From positions 422 through 64,421 of the forward strand of contig NZ_PYLQ01000015.1 of assembly GCF_003024685.1 (NCBI RefSeq): a stretch of 64,000 nucleotides of DNA, written 5' to 3'. The notes beneath the pieces are model-generated. The model ran no database searches. It saw only the letters and a list, made by a program, of their open reading frames with translations, and was not told where the DNA came from. Positions 62,980 through 64,000 of this stretch are shown one piece after another (the first letter of the stretch is position 1; each line of letters begins with the position of its first letter). The stretch comes from Faecalibacillus intestinalis (GTDB lineage Bacteria > Bacillota_I > Bacilli_A > Erysipelotrichales > Coprobacillaceae). A program made the position numbers and the translations under genes.

Positions 62980-64000
62980 TACGCTTTATGTCCCCCTATA
63001 ATTTCATTTCTTTCTCTTGTTGTTGCTCCTTCTTCTAAATTCATTCCTTTAAGAATTGCATTTTTACCATATTTTTGTTTGATTTTAAGAGTTGCTTTTT
63101 GTAAATTTTTTTCTTTTTCTAAAGCTTCTTTTTCATCTTTTTGATTTATATTTTGATGGTTTGTAAATAAATTCAATTGTCGATGATAAATCATATCTTT
63201 TACTTTATCTTCATATAAAACATTGGATGCTGAAATATTGATTCTTTTAACCATTAAATTCCTATTTACTATTTCATCAAATTTCTTTATTACTTCTTTA
63301 ATTATCAATTTTGATGATGAAGTGTAACGCTCTAAATTGATTGTTCCACGTGCATGTTTAGGAATCTTTCGATTATAACGATCGATCATCATTTCTCCAT
63401 GATATTCATTATCTTTATCATAACCAATCGTTAAAACAATTTGATTGGTTACTAATCCTTTTTCTACTAAATCAAGTGCTAACAGATCTAACATTTCTTT
63501 AACAATCAATTTTGTTTTTTCAAAATTATAAGGACAACTTAATACCTGACCTGTTCCAACACTATTTCTTTCGGGTTTATAATTTTTAATATCTTTCATT
63601 GTACATGATTCATAACCCCATGCATGGTCAATAAGTAACTCAGCATTAACACCAAATAAATCATAAAGAAGTTTTTCATTATAATATTCATTCTCTGTAC
63701 CTTGTGAACATTTTGCGATATCTCCCATTGTATAAAGTCCTTCTTTTTCTAATTTTTTAGCATATCCTTTCCCTACTCGCCAAAAATCAGTGATTGGACG
63801 ATGATTCCATAAATACTTTCGATATCTTTCTTCATTAAGTAAGGCAATACGTTGCCCATTATCATCTTTGTTTATATGCTTAGCAACTATATCCATTGCG
63901 ACTTTACATAAATATAAATTCGTACCAATTCCTGCTGTCGCTATAAGACCAGTTGTTTCATAAATATCACTTAAAATTTGGGAAGCTAACTCTTTAGGTG
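62979..64000 (-). CDS. Y-family DNA polymerase (UmuC/UvrX-like), 5' part beyond the window
   Basis: The open frame continues past the right edge. Upstream of the internal Met at 63896 it reads PKELASQILSDIYETTGLIATAGIGTNLYLCKVAMDIVAKH, the palm region of UmuC-type polymerases. The visible part then has the helix-hairpin-helix region ITDFWRVGKGYAKKLEKEGLYTMGDIA, a thumb/little-finger part RNSVGTGQVLSCPY...ERYTSSSKLI, and a C-terminal basic tail. The N-terminal catalytic Asp/Glu motifs lie outside. It performs translesion synthesis and is probably SOS-induced; the promoter is not in the window. Confidence 0.9.
   Translation of the reverse strand, partial: PKELASQILSDIYETTGLIATAGIGTNLYLCKVAMDIVAKHINKDDNGQRIALLNEERYRKYLWNHRPITDFWRVGKGYAKKLEKEGLYTMGDIAKCSQGTENEYYNEKLLYDLFGVNAELLIDHAWGYESCTMKDIKNYKPERNSVGTGQVLSCPYNFEKTKLIVKEMLDLLALDLVEKGLVTNQIVLTIGYDKDNEYHGEMMIDRYNRKIPKHARGTINLERYTSSSKLIIKEVIKKFDEIVNRNLMVKRINISASNVLYEDKVKDMIYHRQLNLFTNHQNINQKDEKEALEKEKNLQKATLKIKQKYGKNAILKGMNLEEGATTRERNEIIGGHKA

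Overview
The window is AT-rich, low-GC Gram-positive (Firmicutes) chromosome. Several features fit this: strong AGGAGG ribosome sites, TTG and GTG starts, HrcA/CIRCE control of clpB, a T-box and a lysine riboswitch, a PflB/PflA fermentation pair, an FprA-type flavodiiron protein for O2/NO tolerance, PTS sugar uptake with an RpiR regulator, and no respiratory genes. Gene families and style suggest an anaerobic gut Erysipelotrichia-type bacterium (Coprobacillus/Erysipelatoclostridium relatives). That placement is inference; no rRNA is present. UGA is used as a normal stop codon.

Layout. Positions 1-2740 look like one end of an integrated element. They hold parA, parB and a small gene resembling the N-terminal part of DprA, all facing out of the window, and they stop exactly at the CCA end of a tRNA-Arg(CCT) gene (2741-2817). 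A decayed second tRNA-Arg-like sequence lies directly behind it (2829-2908). Next come an envelope/lipid cluster (AI-2E-type exporter, PAP2 phosphatase, GT2 glycosyltransferase), RNase H with a viroplasmin domain, a lipid-kinase-type gene, and an Rpn-type nuclease gene broken by an in-frame stop. From 9 to 13 kb is a MarR-regulated heterodimeric ABC exporter, then pepT. From 14.5 to 18.1 kb is a beta-glucoside PTS/GH1/RpiR operon. From 18.4 to 27.8 kb is an oligopeptide transporter (oppABCDF) with two intact oppA genes and one dead oppA copy. These show gene-conversion tracts and a shared operator geometry (palindrome TTGTATACAA on both sides of each promoter).

From 28 to 32 kb are a fructokinase and pflBA, with a divergent stand-alone PRD protein. 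From 33 to 43 kb are a short UvrA paralogue, an overlapping operon (rsmE, unknown gene, mtaB, MurE-like ligase, deoC) and clpB behind two CIRCE operators. From 43 to 47.7 kb are a second decayed gene with an Rpn-type tail, the flavodiiron protein, an ABM/nitroreductase/peptide deformylase operon and T-box-controlled aroE (specifier probably UUC, Phe). From 47.7 to 56.7 kb are a cell-surface protein, small acetyltransferases, an AEC carrier, a lysine-riboswitch-controlled NhaC-family transporter, an M42 peptidase, a pentapeptide-repeat protein and a Cof-type phosphatase. From 56.8 to 64 kb are an HD-domain/CGCAxxGCC pair, a membrane-tethered XRE regulator, MATE, a HigA-like protein, RlmI, a LiaF-like protein and a yolD/Y-family polymerase operon that runs off the right edge.

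The window reads mainly as housekeeping and nutrient-uptake chromosome. I found no clear complete new defence or biosynthetic system. The most informative unusual signals are the tRNA-linked element boundary with its tRNA-like relic, the opp promoter architecture and paralogue mosaicism, and hairpins that cover ribosome sites or start codons (2525-2551 and 4264-4298).
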